A stretch of 64,000 nucleotides of DNA from Thozetella sp. PMI_491. Taxonomy: Eukaryota; Ascomycota; Sordariomycetes; Chaetosphaeriales; Chaetosphaeriaceae. Shown in pieces: positions 1-11,779 of the stretch (position 1 is its first letter; every line of letters begins with the position of its first letter). Both the position numbers and the translations under genes were made by a program. A model generated the notes under the pieces. It did not search any database, was not told the origin of the DNA, and saw nothing but the letters and a program-made list of their open reading frames with translations. The DNA lies in assembly GCA_021432635.1 (NCBI GenBank), contig MU270128.1, positions 8,906-72,905 of the forward strand, read 5' to 3'.

Positions 1-1349
1 TGAACAATGTCTAGATGCCCAGCGTCATAAGCTTTACATAAGAAGTTGTCAGGGTATGTGTTGTTGATATCTGCTCCCCGATCGAGAAGTAGCTGGACAA
101 TGTCTAGATGCCCTGCCCTAGAGGCTTCGCCTAAGGGGCTACAGTTGTAGAATGGTGATTTGATATCTGCTCCCCGATCGAGAAGTAACCGAACAATATC
201 TAGATGCCCTGCCCTAGAGGCTTCGCTTAAGGGGCTAAAGCCGTAGAATGGTGATTTGTTGATATCTGCTCCCCGATCGAGAAGTAACGGAACAATATCT
301 AGATGCTCTGCCTTAGAGGCTTTATATAAGGCGTTGCCGCAGTATCTGCCGTTGATTTCTGCTCCCCGATCGAGAAGTAGCTGAACAATGTCTGCATCCC
401 CATTTTCGGCAGCCTCAATTAAGCTTAGGCGGCTATGTAGTGCTCGATTCAAGCCTGTCGTAATCATTTCTTCGACCTTGACTGCCTTCTGCGTTGATTG
501 ATCATTAATTGGGTGAAAATCTTCGTAGAGATCGTATGCTAAGTTATGAAACGGATACATAGGTGCGAATGTTAGAAGTTGGTCGGGATAAGAGATAGTC
601 CCTTCGTCCATGAACAGTGCGGATCTCATGTCGGTTTCTAGAAGGAAGTCCATTCGCTCAGGCATTTCTTCAATCAAAACTGGGCGGGTAAAATTCGTGC
701 CAATACCCTGGGAAGGGGCTGGAACTTCGTCTTCAATAATCTGCGTTGATCTGTCCTGACTGGGTTCATCCGGCATAGCTAGCGCTTCGGCCATGACATC
801 TTCCAGATCACTAATGGTATGGAACGCATTGTCGAGCCTCGTAATGTCGTCCTCAAATTGCAGGTGTTGGAACTCCTTCCAATGTTCGAAGGTGAGATAA
901 CCACGTTGATACAAACTCTCGTATCCAAAGCTTCGGAAGATCTCCCTGTCAGCAAAGAAGCCATTCACCAACAAACGGAGGGCGGAGCCGAGGTGGCTGG
1001 CTCGACCCTCTTCCGTGCGACAATGTGTTTTCAGGCGGTCTTTGAGACGACTATAGCTAGGTAGAATGGCGAAGCAGTCGAGCGGCACCGTCGGCAAAGC
1101 ATCCGTTGAGGCAGCATACTGCTCACAATGAACAGTCCCCTGCACAGCGTCCATGATCTCTCGATACAGGACCAGATCGTAAAACACTAGACGCAGTTGT
1201 GTGGAGTCCTTGAAGGCGATGAAAGCAAAATTGCTCGGGTCCGAATGAAGCCGGTGGCATCGGCAGTAAATCGGGCATCGCTCGCTCTGCTCAGAGTTTA
1301 TGTAGTTGCCGTCTCCGAACGAGTCACCAATGTATGTTTGGTCACTTTC
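1..1349 (-). CDS. Ankyrin-repeat protein, partial (3' end beyond left edge)
   Basis: A minus-strand frame is open from about 1349 to the first base and continues off the window. Its last ~130 codons here are ankyrin repeats with the AGHLDIVQLLLDRGADIN signature, at least five units of about 33 residues. Upstream lie ~310 residues without repeats, including a Cys/His cluster (CPIYCRCHRLH) near 1250-1290 that may bind zinc. Ankyrin repeats mediate protein-protein contacts; no enzymatic domain is visible. The frame meets TGA at 1350-1352, so exon 1 must be spliced in. The nearest candidate is an ATG-started frame at 1657-1370 (MFGSEIDHAL...). A splice giving the right phase exists, but its GTGCAT donor is poor, so the start is unsettled. 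The repeats are almost identical at DNA level, which suggests recent expansion. Confidence 0.75.
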
Positions 1350-1369
1350 TCAAGCATGAGTACAATGCT

Positions 1370-1657
1370 TTACAAGGCTCTTCGGGATTGAAGAGGTGAA
1401 ATAGGGAAAGGGAGGAGGCTATACTCTTGGAATGTTTCGATCAATCGAAACATGGGCAATCCCAAAAATGCACCATGACGGTAGAGACAGCTTGCGTCAT
1501 ATTTGCTCTCATTGTCCGTGCTAAAATCATGACCGGTGGGCACGCTGAAGTGCTCAGAGACGAAGTTTTGTGTCTCAGAGGTGGTCGGCTGGGAAACCAT
1601 ATCGGGCTGAAAGTCGATGGTAGTGTTGAGTGCATGATCTATTTCCGAGCCGAACAT
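1370..1657 (-). other. Candidate first exon of the ankyrin-repeat gene
   Basis: An ATG-started frame of 95 codons immediately upstream of, and co-oriented with, the ankyrin frame. It is acidic and Ser/Thr-rich at the N-terminus (MFGSEIDHAL...) and matches no domain I recognise. Joining it to the downstream frame needs an intron removing the tail of this frame and the TGA at 1350-1352. The donor is uncertain. It could also be chance open sequence. Confidence 0.35.
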
Positions 1658-2661
1658 GACGGTCGGTCCGCGGGGCCTGGATGCATGTTAGGTTGCTGCC
1701 TTATCGGGCTGCACAATAATTAGTTGGGGACGTACCCGTTGAGGTAAAGTGGTAAGGCGGCTTCCGCCATTCTGAATGGCAGGTAGGCGCCGTCGCCAAA
1801 CAGTGTGTTGATGGAAGGGCTGGAGATGAAGAAGCACCTAGAGATTTATCAGTGCTGCAAACCAGGGATTAAATATCTGCGGAGTGCCCAGAGAAGAGGG
1901 CCTCAGGCACGATCATCCTCCTCCAACGCTGGTTGGGCAGCCACCCATTCCCAAAAATGGGATTTGTTACGGAGGCAAATACCGGGCGCATTATTAGCCC
2001 CATTCCCAGACTATTCCGAAATGGGTAATTTGGGAATGGGGGTTATGCGGGCTGTGATTGGGCATCAAAGCCAGCACTATGCAGCCCTCTTTTCGGCCCC
2101 CGTCTACTGGAGACGAGAACCGAGAAAGAATTGGGAATGGAAATTAACTCAGCAAGTAAAGGCCGCCTAACTTACTATTTCTTGGGTTCATACTGCAGGA
2201 GAATAGACAGCGAGGAGACTACAAAGTTAGAAGGGGGGTAGTATTCGCACTTTCTGCGATTTCTTTGGTCTTGCGGCTTCTCCAAAACTGATATACGATG
2301 TAGAGCGTGGCTTCGACTAGACTCTGTCGAACAGAGTTGACTGCGACAGATAAGCTTACCTTTGTAACATATAACGCACAGGTTAGAGTAGACAGATACA
2401 GTATAATTAAAGATCAATAATTCCAACAATTACATAAGAAATAAAAAATGAAAAATAGAGAAAAGTGGGGCATTGGACCATGACACCACAGCAATGCTTC
2501 CTTTCGATGACCCTTGCGTACGGTGTGAAGTGCAAGGGAAAGGGTTCACACCGTGGGACGACAGCTCATTCCGGCAAGGTCTATTTTTAGATGCCACTTC
2601 TTTCGTACACAGCATGGGAACTGCGTTCATAACACCAAATCACCGGCGCCAGCACGACAAG
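1658..2661. other. Intergenic, contains a short inverted repeat
   Basis: No convincing gene on either strand. The only structure is an imperfect inverted repeat: CCATTCCCAAAAATGGG near 1944-1961 is opposed by GGGTAATTTGGGAATGGG near 2023-2040, with a third CATTCCCA at 2001-2008. This could be a small MITE or a degenerate terminal-inverted-repeat element. Confidence 0.4.
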
Positions 2662-4620
2662 ATGCCGGCGTCGGCAGCCCCAGGACCCGACGTGGTACAA
2701 TTCTTCTTCCGTACAAGTGCTTGGGGCCAGTATCTCCGGTAGGCGGTTCGCACCGGCGTTTATCCTCAACCTCGGCGCTAGCCGCTTCCCGGAGCAGAAT
2801 TTCCCGGCCCCGCACACGGAGCCAAGGTATGGCAGCTTAGCTGGTGAGCCACAGTCTTGGCCAGTCTATATTCAGCACCACCACCTCGGTCTCACGTGAT
2901 CGCCCACGAGGCGCGCTTTCGTAATCCCATCTTTACCAAGGAGGCGGCGCTGGCAGCTCTCCGGGGCGAAGCTCTGCCAGACGGTCTCGCCCGGAGGGTC
3001 CTCCGGCTCTGCACTATCAGGGGCATTCGGTACCACTCCGCCCGTGCCGATGGCCCTGCCAGGGTGCTGCACGGGGTGTTGCCCGAGTTCACGAGGGCGC
3101 TCAACGCCCGCGCCATCATGAGTGGCAAGATTCCCGACATGGACCCGAGCCGCCCGGAGGAATTTCCATATTGCATATGGCATCCCGAAATGGCCTCCGA
3201 GGAGACATACCAGGCGCTGGCCCGCCGGTATCCCTCCATGGCGTATCATGTCGGCCGGGCTTGTGCCGTAGCTGGTTACAGCAGCCTGTATCGCGAGCTC
3301 GATATCCTACCGGAGGTAGCCATTGCCGAGGAAGCATGCGCGAGCGGGAGTAAGGCCATTTTCGATGCCATCATGAGCTGTCCGACCAAGTACAAGGTGT
3401 TTGGTGACTACACCCGGTCTGTGGAATCTTCTAACCCTCACCCCGCCAACCTGAATGGCGACACGGCAGTCCGACCCATGCTGGAGATCAAGCAACGCTT
3501 CCACGCTCCCGACGGGGCAAGAGATCTAGGTGACCCGCTTAATGATCTTGATGAATGGGACCCCTGGGGAGGCGAGGGCTACAAAGAGCAGCTATTCAAC
3601 ATCACGGAAGACTTAAGCATCGACGAGATCGAGACCGATGCTAGGGAGCTCTTGGAAGATCCCCCGCCGTTTGCCGACAACATGTCCCATTTGCTCACGA
3701 GCCCCTTGCCTTCGGATCTGCCGGCGGGCAACAAGGATCTCCTCATCCTAATGGCTGCCTCCAAGGGAAACATTGATCGCTACGCGCGACTACGGCGGCC
3801 CGTGCCGCACCGGTCGGAGCTGTACTGCGTCATCCGCGGCATCTACCACAACAGCATGTTTGCTATCTGGTTCTCTCAGGCGGAGCAGCCGACCCAGTTC
3901 CGTCGGTCAGTGGCCTACAATGAAATCACAGCTGCCATAAATGCGCGCTTCGTCATGAACAACGATTTATCACGCCTCCCGCCGCTCGACATTCCGGCGC
4001 CACGGCTACCGACCAAGGAGCAGTAGGGGATCATCCAGGCGTTACCGTATCTGATCTGGTACCCGACCCTCGCCCAACCGTCGACGTATGCCGAACTCGC
4101 CCGGAGAATCCCTCGAATGCGGCCGGCGGTGCTGCGCGCAGCCGTCTTTGGCGACATGCGCGAGGTCTTCGACCAGGTCATGGCGGACCCAGCGTTCTGC
4201 CCAGACGGGTTCACCCTGGCGGAAGCGGAGAGCAGCCATATTATGTACTACAAAGAGGCCATTCTGAAACGAGGCGCGGAGCTCGGGGTCGACCTCAGTT
4301 ATGTAGCCTCATCGGAGCGAGATGGATTCGGAGGGGGAATATCCGGCGACGGCTTCAAGTGGTATTCGGTCCGAGCAGACGCCAAAAACTGGCGAGGATA
4401 TCCGAAGAGTTCCTACGATATCAGCTCCTCTGTCGGCCTCTGGCAGATTGCCGTAGGGACAGAGAACATTGCGAATATCTACAACGGAATAGGCTGCAAC
4501 ACAAGCGAGGTTGAGCTGATGCTTGCAGTGCCACAGGAATGGAGACCGAAGAAGGGCGAATACTATAGGGAGCTTGATTACGTATATTGGCCGGAAAAGA
4601 AGTCATTGGGCGACAGTTGA
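2662..4620 (+). pseudogene. Unknown internally duplicated protein, interrupted by an in-frame TAG
   Basis: A long frame runs from 2848 to 4620 with one stop, TAG at 4024-4026, after which the same frame continues for 197 codons to TGA. Codon use is the same on both sides, so this is one gene with a nonsense change or a programmed stop, not two genes. The halves are related. TIRGIRYH, ALNARAIM and PYCIWHP...YQALARRYPSM in the first half match VIRGIYH, AINARFVM and PYLIWYP...YAELARRIPRM in the second, and the stop lies just before the second PYLIWYP. I do not recognise the family. There is no in-frame ATG at the 5' end. A possible first exon is 2662-2738 (ATG, GTAGGC donor) joined to an acceptor at 2864/2865, which keeps phase. 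Confidence 0.55.
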
Positions 4621-4842
4621 TTGGGACGAGAAATATGACTTCGTTGGGCAACCCGGCTTGGCTTGAGCGATATTTTCCATTTTCTCTGTATACGTTCTTG
4701 GATACCTTTTTCGGAGAATATCAACACGATGCCACTATGCAGCCAAATCCCACATTATTCTTTTAAACCTTGGTGACCTCTGTTAACTTGACAACTCCTT
4801 TTTTTTATTTTTTTTTAACACAGACGGCACGACTCGCAGCAA

Positions 4843-5664
4843 TCAAAAGATCTTGGTCTTCTCGCCCGGCTTCAGCCAGATAACTTTGTCGGAAACGCCG
4901 GCCGTTTCCAGGGCCTTCTTTAGCTCATCCCCTTTCTGGGTGAAGTGCTCCCAGCTCTCGTAGTGCATCGGCACCAGCACGTCGGCCTTGAGGTCGCGGA
5001 ACAGCTGCGCGGCCTCGGCGCCATCCATGGTAATCTGTAGCGGCTCATTGTCCGGGGGCAGTGCCACCATGACCTTGCCAATATTGAGCACTGCGGCTGT
5101 CACGTGGTACTTCTTCGCGATCTGGGCTAGCTCAGGCAGATATATGGTGTCGCCGCTAAAGTACACCACGTTCGGCAGGCCGTCGGTGGTGCCAAACTCC
5201 TCGGCCGAGAGGATGAATCCCGTGACCTCGCCGCCGGGGAGGTGGACGCACGGCGTGCCGGTTATGGCGAAGTCACGACCGCCGAGCCGCAGCGTGACCG
5301 TCTCCCAGGGCTGAAGGCCCTTGACGCCGGGACGGGGTGCCAGCTTGGAAGCGCCATCCGGCGTGGTCAGCACGTGACGGCCGTAGAGTATTTGGCGCCC
5401 CGGCTCGTCAAGGTTGTCTGCGTGGTCCTCGTGGCTGACGAGGACGGCATCGATGGGCGGGAGGTCGGCAAGCCCCAGCTTGGGCTGGCCGGTCTGCCTG
5501 AGCACGACGATGCCCAGGTCCCACTCGGTGCCGGCGGGCGAGAAGACAGGGTCGGTGAGGATGTTGACCCCGTCAAAGTGGAAGATTGCCGTGGCCGTGC
5601 CAATGTGGGTAATGCTGAACGGAAAGCTCGGCGCCATTGGTGCGTTCTTGAGCCTTGCCTGCAC
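4843..5664 (-). CDS. Metallo-beta-lactamase-fold (UlaG-like) hydrolase
   Basis: A single-exon protein of 273 residues. The metal-binding signature is HEDHADNLD at 78-86 (His78, Asp80, His81). Further likely ligands are His141 (CVHLPGG), Asp172 (YFSGDT) and His234 (PMHYESW). The N-terminus ITHIGTATAIFHFDG followed by NILTDPVF is typical of the L-ascorbate-6-P lactonase-like/N-acyl-PE-hydrolase-like branch of the superfamily. No signal peptide is seen, so it is probably cytosolic. The substrate cannot be read from sequence. Met10 is an alternative start. The gene is divergent from the zinc-cluster regulator at 6598 across ~930 bp. This superfamily includes thioesterases working with PKSs, but nothing here links it to the PKS at 49 kb. 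Confidence 0.88.
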   Translation of the reverse strand: MQARLKNAPMAPSFPFSITHIGTATAIFHFDGVNILTDPVFSPAGTEWDLGIVVLRQTGQPKLGLADLPPIDAVLVSHEDHADNLDEPGRQILYGRHVLTTPDGASKLAPRPGVKGLQPWETVTLRLGGRDFAITGTPCVHLPGGEVTGFILSAEEFGTTDGLPNVVYFSGDTIYLPELAQIAKKYHVTAAVLNIGKVMVALPPDNEPLQITMDGAEAAQLFRDLKADVLVPMHYESWEHFTQKGDELKKALETAGVSDKVIWLKPGEKTKIF

Positions 5665-6597
5665 TTATAGGAGTGGTGGTGTGTGGGTGTCCAAGATACG
5701 GAAGATAGTTACGCCGTAAATGAGATGATTTCTGTAATATATACGCTTCAGGACCGGTTGGATAGCAAGAGTGGAGAAGACAATGTCCAAGACAAAAAGA
5801 TCGCCCTGGCGTGCTTGTCACGGACGAGCACGGACGAAAGCACTACAGCAGCGTAGGACCGAATATATAGGCATTCTGAGACCGAGCCGTGCTCATGGCG
5901 ACATAGCCGCTATTCTGGCCTGATAAGTTTTTTGTATACTAATCGTCCCCCGAAGTTATAAAAGCCAAAATTCGACGTCGCCGACTAGATTCGGAGCTCA
6001 GGTCACACCAAACCACGGCCGGGGGGTCCAGGGGAATGCAGCCACATCGGGTTAGATCCAACCGGGGCCACGAAGGAGCTGACTGAGGTGTAGGAAGAGC
6101 TGAACTGGCCGCACGGCACATGCAACTCATCAGCATTTTCGAACTCCCCAGCTTACCCCGTGATTATCTCTCACGCGCACTCTCGCCTTCGAATCTCCCA
6201 ACCCCACCTCGCGACTTTCCTCGTCCAGCTAGTTTCTCCGCCAAGCGCCGGAACCATAGTGGCCCCATTTCCCTATCCCATTTTGCTGCCCATCCTAAAG
6301 GCTCTCGGCTGCCACGAGGCCCATTCCGGCCCCCCCCGCTTCCTCCCCTCCCCTCCCCATCCCCCTTCCCAGTGCGACCATAGATCGGTGTCCTACCCGA
6401 GCCCCCGCGGGCGGGTGGAGGACGTGCGAGCCCCAAAGCGGCGACTGCCACTTGACTGCCGCTGGACGCCCGGGGCAGTCCGCCCTCCGTGCTGCACCAA
6501 CAGCACCGGCAGTAGCAGAAGGCAACCCTAGAAAGGCGGTGGCAGCAGGTACCCGAGAGCCCGAGGCCCTGCCCTTCGAGCAGGCCCTGCTCCGGAA
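5665..6597. promoter_or_regulatory. Divergent promoter region, hydrolase (-) / Zn2Cys6 regulator (+)
   Basis: About 930 bp separate the starts of two divergently transcribed genes. It holds no long credible ORF. C/T-rich stretches (about 6180-6380) lie ahead of the regulator, as often seen in fungal promoters and 5' leaders. No specific operator could be identified by eye. Confidence 0.35.
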
Positions 6598-8392
6598 ATG
6601 AAGGTCAAGCAGCGGACCGTGTGCGAGACATGCAGATCGCGCAAGATAGGAGTATGTGCTACCCCCCCCTGCGTCTCTGCCACTTCCCTCCGGCCTCGTC
6701 TAGATCTCGGAAGCTTACCCTCTGTCTCTCTCTTTCGCTCTGCGTAGTGCGATGGCAGGACCCCTTCCTGCACCCAGTGCCTCCTGCGCGGCCTCTTCTG
6801 CCCAGGCTACCAATCCGATTGGACCTTTGTCCCCCAACTAACCAAGGAGCCCCCAAAGCCTCGCAACTCGTCTCATCGCGCCGCCTCCCGCCAGCGGCAG
6901 CCCAAGAAGGGCAGGCGCGGCGCCGAGAGCGAGGGTGAGTCGGCGTCCTCGTCTGGGGAGGCTTCCACCACGCCCGAGTCCGGCCTGCCGACACCGCCGG
7001 ATTCGGCCCAGCAGCCATGGCTGGACCACAGGGACAGCATCTGCCCCTCGCCGTCGATGCCTCTAGTCCACGTCATCGCTCTTGTGGTCCGGTGCTACGT
7101 CCCAGACCCTGAGGTGCAGCTGCTCTTCCCCGAGCTGGCCGTGTCTCAGCCCCGCATCTGCGGCGCATGGGTCGAGGTGCTCCCGCAGTTGATCGGCAGT
7201 GGGCGCGATGACGAGGCTCTCGAGGCTGCCGTCAAGTGTCTCGGAGTCGCCATCATGAGCGGCGGGCCGATCCGCAAGGCGCCCATCTCGGCCGGGCTCG
7301 AGGCTTACGGCCTCGCGCTGCGGTCTCTCGGCCAGGGACTGCAGAAGGCAGACGGCGCCATGGCTGACAACCTTGCGGCTTCCGTCATGTGTCTGCTGCT
7401 CGCCGAGGTATGTCGCGGGCTCCATTCTGAAGCATTTTTCGCCTCGGACCCCTCTTTCCCAGAGTTGCTCCAAGACTGACTCCTTGATAGCTCATACTGC
7501 CCACCTCTCTTGGGAGCTGGATCGCTCATGTGCAAGGCTTTGGCACCTTGATGCGCACGTCGCGCCCAGAGCTTTATGCAAAAGGCCCGCCCCACAAGCT
7601 ATTCGTAGGCTCTCGACCTGCCTTGGTGAGATACACCCCGCATTCGCCACCGCCCATGTAGGGTCAGCTTACTGATAGAGGCAGATTATTCTCGCTTTCC
7701 TATCCCGTAAAACTTCGTTCCTCTCCGAGGAGCAGTGGAAGACTGTCCCTTTCATGTACGAAAAGCCGTCTCCGGTCCAGAGGCTGCTAAACCACGCCGT
7801 CGCCATCCCGGGCATCTTTGAGAGGATTGACAGCCTCGCGGCCTTGTCCTCAGACAAGGCGCTCAGCACCGCGAGGGAGTGTGTCGCCACATTTGAGTCC
7901 CTCCTGGTCGATTTCGACGAGTGGGAGTCCGACTTTCGCGTCGAAACGCAATTCCCCTCTTTCTGGACGAAGCCGAAGGGGCCGGATGGCCACCCTTCCA
8001 TCTGGTTCCAGAGCATCACCACGGCCAACGCTCTCACTCACTACTGGGCGGTCCAGATCATCTGCCGACACAACATCACCGAGCTTCGAGCTAAGTTCCC
8101 AGAGCTTGCGGAGGATGCTACCGGGGCTGTGGAGCCGCAGCCGCACGAGAGCAACCTCGAGCTGGCCATCAAGATCTGCCAGAGCATTGATTATCTGATG
8201 CAGGATGACATGAGGCTCTTCGGCCCCACATCCGCGATCCTCCCGCTACGCGCGGCATACGACATTCTCTCGGCAGCCGGTCCCGATGCCAAAGAGCAGC
8301 TGCTGTGGTGCCAACGCATCATCGCCCGGATCCTGGGCAAAGGATTTCAGTTTGTGACATTGTTCTTTGATCTATTTCAACTTTCCTCGTAG
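6598..8392 (+). CDS. Zn2Cys6 fungal transcription factor
   Basis: Four exons: 6598-6651, 6748-7407, 7491-7625 and 7685-8392 (518 residues). The first intron splits the binuclear zinc cluster. After splicing, the cysteines are C9, C12, C19, C26, C29 and C36, spaced C-x2-C-x6-C-x6-C-x2-C-x6-C, followed by a basic Arg/Lys stretch (KKGRR) expected to contact DNA. Residues from ~110 resemble the C-terminal domain of fungal-specific factors (AAVKCLGVAI, KLFVGSRPAL), which often regulate metabolism or secondary-metabolite genes. Introns begin GTATGT, GTATGT and GTGAGA. The gene converges with the P450 at 8765-10528 (372 bp between stops), so it may regulate that P450; this is only positional. The very C-terminus (GFQFVTLFFDLFQLSS) may include unspliced sequence. 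Confidence 0.9.
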
Positions 8393-8764
8393 GTAATGAG
8401 CATACGATGGTAATGGCAACGGGAACGGTCCTGTACGAACGAGCAACGTGTATCTTAGTTTTCATTGTTCCCTAACTCACGGATTTCCTCGGCGGCGCTT
8501 GGGAAAAAACTGTTGGTTCGCGCGGCCTAGGACTCTCTTCTTGATGCGGTGGCGGAAACCAGCGCTCGCCCGTGTTTGCAACTGCTCGCTAATGGAGGCT
8601 CGACTTATTTCCGAAGATGGAATGAGCACTGCTCTAGTCTTTACTGAGTGCGTTTGAAAAAAGAAATAGACAATATCCCTAATCGAGCCGTGCTACCCTG
8701 GTGCATGCCCTGCGATACACGCGACGGCACACACTTAGGCCGCATGCACGCCTCATTGGCCAAT

Positions 8765-10528
8765 TCAATGCTGCGGCATCAGTCCTTTCCGCCCAAGATA
8801 GCTAGCGTCACTTTCCTCCGCCGCCGGCTGCGAGCTCCGGATCAGACTTGCATGCTTCTCGCTCCGCGGCACGATCCGGAAGGGAAATTCTACCGGATGG
8901 GCGACGATGCCCGGGATAGTCTCGAGCTGCGCCTCCAACTCGTTGCCGTCGCGGTCGACCCCTTTGAGGATGTCGAACACGGCGAGGGTCTGTGCGATGG
9001 TCAAGAACATGCTCGCCCGGGCCAGATGCTGCCCGGGGCACACCCTTCTGCCGTGGCCGAAGGTGAACTCCTCGGGATCCGGCTCGTTGCGAGGCTCGGC
9101 GTAGCGGTCCGGCTCGAACGTGTCCGGGCTGGCGTACACTGCGGGATCGTGCGCGAACCACCAGAAGGCCGTCATCAAGATGGCCCCCTTCGGGATGTGG
9201 TAGCCGGCATAAACATCGTCGGCGTCACTCTTGTGTGGCAGGCCCATGGGACCCAGGGGCATCCACCGCGCGGTCTCTTTGACGATATGCTGGATGTACG
9301 GCAGGCGGTCGCGATCCGCGGCGCTCGGGAGCCGATCCGGACCAATGACCCTGTCAATCTCCTCCTGAGCCTTCCGCTGCACCTCTGGGTGCAAAACCAT
9401 AGCCAGGAAGAAAAACTGCAGGCTTCCAACGGTGGTGTCGGCGCCGCCTGTATATAAAGACGCCGAGGCGTACTTGAGGTTGAGTTCCCAGAACCCGGGT
9501 TCCAGCTTACCGGCGCCCTCCTCTAGCAGCGTCGATGTGAATGAGGGCTGATAGGATTTATCCGCCATCCGCGCTTGCACATATTTCAGGGGGATTTCGG
9601 GTGTTTCCTCGGATACCTTGGACCACTCGCGGGCGATCTTCTTGAAGCCGGTGCCTGGAAGCCAGTCGGGCAGGTACTTCAAGGAAGGGATCAAATCGAC
9701 CATCCACGCGCCTGGCACTGCCGCTTCGGAGAAGTTGGCCATTTGGCGGCTAACGAGATCGACTAATGGGTCCATTTTCTCGGTATCGACGGTATAACCG
9801 TATGTCAGCTTCAGAATGATGGCGGCGGCCTCGCTGCAGCCGGGTGTCAGCTGGTGAGACTTTTTCCGCTGGGGAGAGAGCAGGGAGACACGAATAAGCT
9901 TGAACAAACGAAACAGTGACTTACGTTTCCAGGTGATTGAAAAGATTCTCGGGCTTGTCCAAAAGGCGAAGCAAAAACCGCCGCACCTCGATGTCTTGAA
10001 TGGCGTTATACTTGTCCGCTCCTGCCCTGGTGCCGAGCAGTTTGTGCATGAGCTTGCGTTGGAGTTTCAAATCGTCGTTGTACTCTTGGTATCCGGTATA
10101 CAACGACATGGAGCACCTACGACGGAAACTCAAGTCAGTCTCACTTATTCTTTGTCCTTGCGGCAACGAAGTAGGAAAGGGTGGGGAGGCTCTTGCATGT
10201 TGGCGGCAAATTCGGACTGTGGACGACCGGAGTTCTTGGTTGCCCTCTTTTCCAGGAGCTCGGACGCCATCTTCTTGTCGTGGATGATGATGATGGTGTT
10301 GCCGAGGACCGTGACAGAGCTGAGGGGGCCATATTTGTCTTTGTGCTTGAGCCAGTGCCGGTACTCTGGGACTCCAGGGGGCGGCAGGTCAAAGATGTTG
10401 CCGACAAGAGGGAGCCCCTTCGGGCCGGGGGGCAGGCTTGGCCGTGACTTCGTGCGGTACCACCGCTGCACGAGGAAAAACAACAAAGTCAAGGCCGCGC
10501 AGGCCTGAGCGAGGAGAAGAGCGCTCAT
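8765..10528 (-). CDS. Cytochrome P450 monooxygenase (O-methylsterigmatocystin oxidoreductase-like)
   Basis: Exons in transcript order: 10528-10197, 10116-9925 and 9833-8765 (530 residues). An N-terminal membrane anchor (ALTLLFFLVQRW) precedes the Pro-rich hinge (RPSLPPGPKGLPLVG). Landmarks are I-helix GGADTT (304-309), ExxR as ETAR (361-364), the FEPDRY meander and heme-binding FGHGRRVCPG with Cys440. These mark a complete microsomal class II P450. The sequence style (HKLLGTRAG, LYTGGADTTVGSLQ) is that of the CYP620/CYP64-like group; the substrate is unknown. Intron 1 only fits the family if it uses a GC donor (GC at 10196-10195) and the acceptor at 10117, joining FAANM to CSMSL. Intron 2 uses GTAAGT and an acceptor at 9834. 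Redox supply would come from the cell's P450 reductase. Confidence 0.93.
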
Positions 10529-11779
10529 GGTGTCGTAGGGGGCGTCTAGAGATTCCGGGAACGTGGAAAGAAGACACCAGAGAAGCGGTGCATGGATCGA
10601 TGTGGGCCATGGGTAGATATACCCTCGGAAACAAATTGCAACCTAAGAGATCATCAGAGACATGCAAGGATGCACCTCCTAGCGCTGCGCTTCCTGATAC
10701 GCCAACCATAGGAAGCTCTCGAAGCGCCGCCGACCCTCGATCCGATACATACGGCACACTCGATGGTCATCGCCACCTATCCGCCCCTTGCACATCTCCG
10801 TTGTTGTTTTCTTTTTACCTTCTTGCCCAAAGCGTGCACGGCGCAGCATGATTGAGATTACCCCTCGGAAATGATCCCTATCGTCGGCTTGGCCACTATA
10901 CCAATTTGCATGTGTCAGCCTTCATCCGAGACCTACATACTAGGTGAGATGTTCTGTCCATCTCGGGATTAGCACCGAACTGCCGTGCTTGGGAGTCACG
11001 CATGCATGTAAGACAACCATCGTGGGCGGCAAATGGGACGTGCCCCGGCCGGTGGGACTTCCGGATACTCGATGGTGACACCAAGCGGCAAAAGGCTCAG
11101 CGAGCGGCGGGCGGTGTCGTCAGTGTGAACCATGGCAAAATAGCCCGCTGGGGTGTGGCCCAACCCGGCGGTCGCGGCTGTCATCTTACGGATGACCCTA
11201 TCAAACGCATAATGTTGCTTCCCCGTCCAACTTGGCCCTATTACGCCGGTGTACATAGGGCGGGTCAGCACTAGAATCCTTGTCCAACTGGTCCGTCTAC
11301 CTATAATTACCCCAGAATTTAACAAGGTATGCGGCAAGCGGCCGCCGGTCTTCGCGTATGCATAAGGTGTAAAGTACCTAGTCACAAGTCCTGTGCTGCA
11401 CTGCAATACTTGTGGCGCGGCATCGTTCCGTATACGCTTCTATATAGCGTATTATGTTGCGCTGCTGACTCAACGTGGCGATTTCGCACCAGCCTCCAGT
11501 CTCGACACACGAAATAAAGTTATGTTTCCTGCATTCGCCCCCCTCGGTGAACTCCTCTCCAATTACATTATATTCCGCTCTTCGCCCCTGTTACTTTCAA
11601 ATTTTGCAGTGTCCATCCTATATTGAGACGATGTGACTGGAGTGACCTGCGTGGGTAGATGTGACCTGGAAACCCCGCTGCCGCTCAGGAAAATTTCGAC
11701 TATGCTCGCATGGGCGGCGCGATGGACCACACACGGTGGCATTCTGTCATGCAGTGATACGGCAGAACGCGTATTGACA
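10529..11779. other. Intergenic
   Basis: P450 5' flank and the distal 3' flank of the NACHT gene. Only short shadow frames occur; I see no gene, RNA or repeat. Confidence 0.5.

Noticed and set aside
8648-9457. 269-codon plus frame
   Set aside because: Antisense to the last exon of the P450, where heme and ExxR motifs are read on the minus strand.
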